This document shows positions 11,534 through 12,709 of a stretch of DNA of 12,709 nucleotides, one piece after another. This stretch comes from Bifidobacteriaceae bacterium (GTDB taxonomy: Bacteria > Actinomycetota > Actinomycetes > Actinomycetales > WQXJ01). A program made the translations under genes and the position numbers. Below the pieces are notes generated by a model that was not told the origin of the DNA, did not search any database, and saw only the letters and a program-made list of their open reading frames with translations. Location of the stretch: the NCBI GenBank assembly GCA_031265345.1, contig JAISCU010000429.1, positions 1 to 12,709 of the forward strand, given 5' to 3'. Each line of letters opens with the position of its first letter. The stretch's first letter is position 1.

Positions 11534-12709
11534 TTACTCGTGGTCGTGTTCGGGGCGTGTTTGGGTTCCGGGTTTGCGGTGGCGGTGGTGGGTGAGTGGT
11601 TGTCGCTCGGGGTCGTACCAGGCGGGTGGCCGGAACTCCCACAACCCGTCCTCCCTCAGGCCGAGGACCCAGTCGGGGTCGCGGCCTTTGGGCGGCTCGA
11701 CCAGGCGGTGATGGGATGGGCATAACAAACACAAGTTCGATAATTTGGTGTCCCCGCCCTGTTTCCACGGGACCACGTGGTGGCACTCGCACACCTCCGG
11801 CGGCCGGTCGCAGCCGGGGAACGAACAACCCCGGTCCCGGGCGACCACCGCCGCCCGCAGGCCCCTCGGGATCGCCCTGGACGCCCGGCCGATGTCCAAC
11901 ACCTCGCCTTTGGCTCCGAGCACCACCCGCATCACGTCGCTGTCGCACGCCAACCTTCCGAACACGCCCGGGTCCAACCGCTCCCCGGTGCCCTCGACGC
12001 GGGCGTTGGTGCCGTCCGCCAGGTCGGCGGCGTCGATCGTGACCACGACCCTGGCGGCGGCCGCGCCCAGCGCGGCGGCCCGCCGGCACCCCTGCGCGTG
12101 CTTGCACAACCCGACCAGGGCGTCCGCCCGCGCCTGGCGGCGCTCGACCAACGGCGCGCCGGGGACGTCCTTCGTCTGCCGTCTGGCCTTGTCCGCGGCA
12201 GCGTCCACCACCGCCCTCACCAGCTCGCCCTCCGCGACCGGCAGAAGCCCCCGCAAAGTGGAGGTCCCGTCGCCGTTGTGCCGCACGTCGAAGAACCTCT
12301 TCCGCTCCGCCCGCTCCAACGCCCTGGCGGCCTTCGCCTCCGCCGCCCTCTGCGCCGCCTCCGGCGCGACCCGCTCCAGAACCTCCTCCGCCGCCCTGCC
12401 CAAAGCGTCCGACGCCAACGTCCCCGCCAAGGACACCAGCAATCCCTCGGCCTCCGCCAGTTGGGCTGGTTCGAGGTCGTTCGGCAGGTCGCCCACGACG
12501 CCCGCGATCGCGGCCGCCTGGAACCGGTTGACCGAGCCGTCGACCCCGGCCTGCACCACCTGTTGGAGCGGGGCGGCGTCCCTGCCGCCCAGCACCAGGC
12601 TCGAGGTCTGACGGGAGGTCAGGCGCCCGACCAGCGACACCCACGCGCCCGCCGTCGAGTGCGCCACCCGTTGCACGGTGCCCGCCGCCGAGGCGGCGTT
12701 CAGCAGGGC
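11534..12709 (-). CDS. DUF222 / HNH endonuclease (13E12 repeat family), N-terminus outside the window
   Basis: About 391 residues are visible, entering from the right edge in frame (ALLNAASAAGTVQRVAHS). The N-terminal and middle parts are the long helical DUF222 domain. Near the C-terminus GCSFPGCDRPPEVCECHHVV begins a zinc-binding HNH domain: two Cys, the His-His-Val-Val-Pro core, a GGDTKLSNLCLLC segment and a final SHHRLV. These are all expected motifs, so the nuclease domain looks intact. The gene ends with TAA at 11534. Such proteins are abundant and often multicopy in actinobacteria, including the M. tuberculosis 13E12 family. Their role is unsettled; some copies sit in or near mobile DNA. 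The start cannot be placed because it lies outside. Confidence 0.9.
   Translation of the reverse strand, partial: ALLNAASAAGTVQRVAHSTAGAWVSLVGRLTSRQTSSLVLGGRDAAPLQQVVQAGVDGSVNRFQAAAIAGVVGDLPNDLEPAQLAEAEGLLVSLAGTLASDALGRAAEEVLERVAPEAAQRAAEAKAARALERAERKRFFDVRHNGDGTSTLRGLLPVAEGELVRAVVDAAADKARRQTKDVPGAPLVERRQARADALVGLCKHAQGCRRAAALGAAAARVVVTIDAADLADGTNARVEGTGERLDPGVFGRLACDSDVMRVVLGAKGEVLDIGRASRAIPRGLRAAVVARDRGCSFPGCDRPPEVCECHHVVPWKQGGDTKLSNLCLLCPSHHRLVEPPKGRDPDWVLGLREDGLWEFRPPAWYDPERQPLTHHRHRKPGTQTRPEHDHE

Noticed and set aside
11366..11725. Plus-strand open frame encoding a hydrophobic protein
   Set aside because: It overlaps the 3' end of the HNH gene on the other strand, lacks a ribosome-binding site, and its Val/Gly/Trp-rich composition is what antisense GC-rich DNA gives.

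Overview
The window is GC-rich and looks actinobacterial. Two things point there: a run of translationally coupled genes, rluB - tyrA - cmk - acyltransferase - der, which is a familiar actinobacterial core cluster, and a DUF222/HNH (13E12-type) endonuclease gene, a family common in that phylum. The genus cannot be fixed from the sequence alone.

Layout. Positions 1-5441 form an accessory island of toxin-antitoxin (TA) modules and their remnants. From the left: a VapBC pair on the minus strand, cut by the window edge; a non-coding tandem array of five hairpins (586-1175) whose outer arms resemble DnaA boxes; a decayed copy of a DUF433/DUF5615 pair (1285-1485); a nucleotidyltransferase plus HEPN-like pair (1788-2806); a BrnT-like toxin with a ribbon-helix-helix antitoxin on the minus strand (2888-3426); a probable decayed antitoxin (3523-3811); an intact DUF433 antitoxin with a DUF5615 PIN-like toxin (3822-4516); and a RelB-like antitoxin with a Zeta-family kinase toxin (4564-5441). 

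Positions 5463-10450 are the housekeeping operon, read on the minus strand as rluB, tyrA, cmk, lysophospholipid acyltransferase-like gene, der. Every junction is a 4-base stop/start overlap. The products act in 23S rRNA pseudouridylation, tyrosine synthesis, CMP phosphorylation, membrane lipid synthesis and 50S ribosome assembly. Upstream of rluB, where scpA/scpB often sit in related bacteria, there is instead a second VapBC pair (10570-11228), followed by about 300 bases without a convincing gene and a DUF222/HNH endonuclease gene truncated by the right edge.

How the parts relate. The core operon is flanked on both sides by TA modules, as expected for a site that repeatedly accepts mobile or addictive genes. 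Toxin and antitoxin cistrons overlap by ATGA or GTGA in five of the six intact-looking pairs. Several TA operons appear to start from leaderless promoters, with a -10-like hexamer 6-7 bases before the first codon. The most unusual feature is the hairpin array. It could be a DnaA-titrating locus, a structured RNA, or an amplified REP-like element, and the sequence alone does not decide between these.
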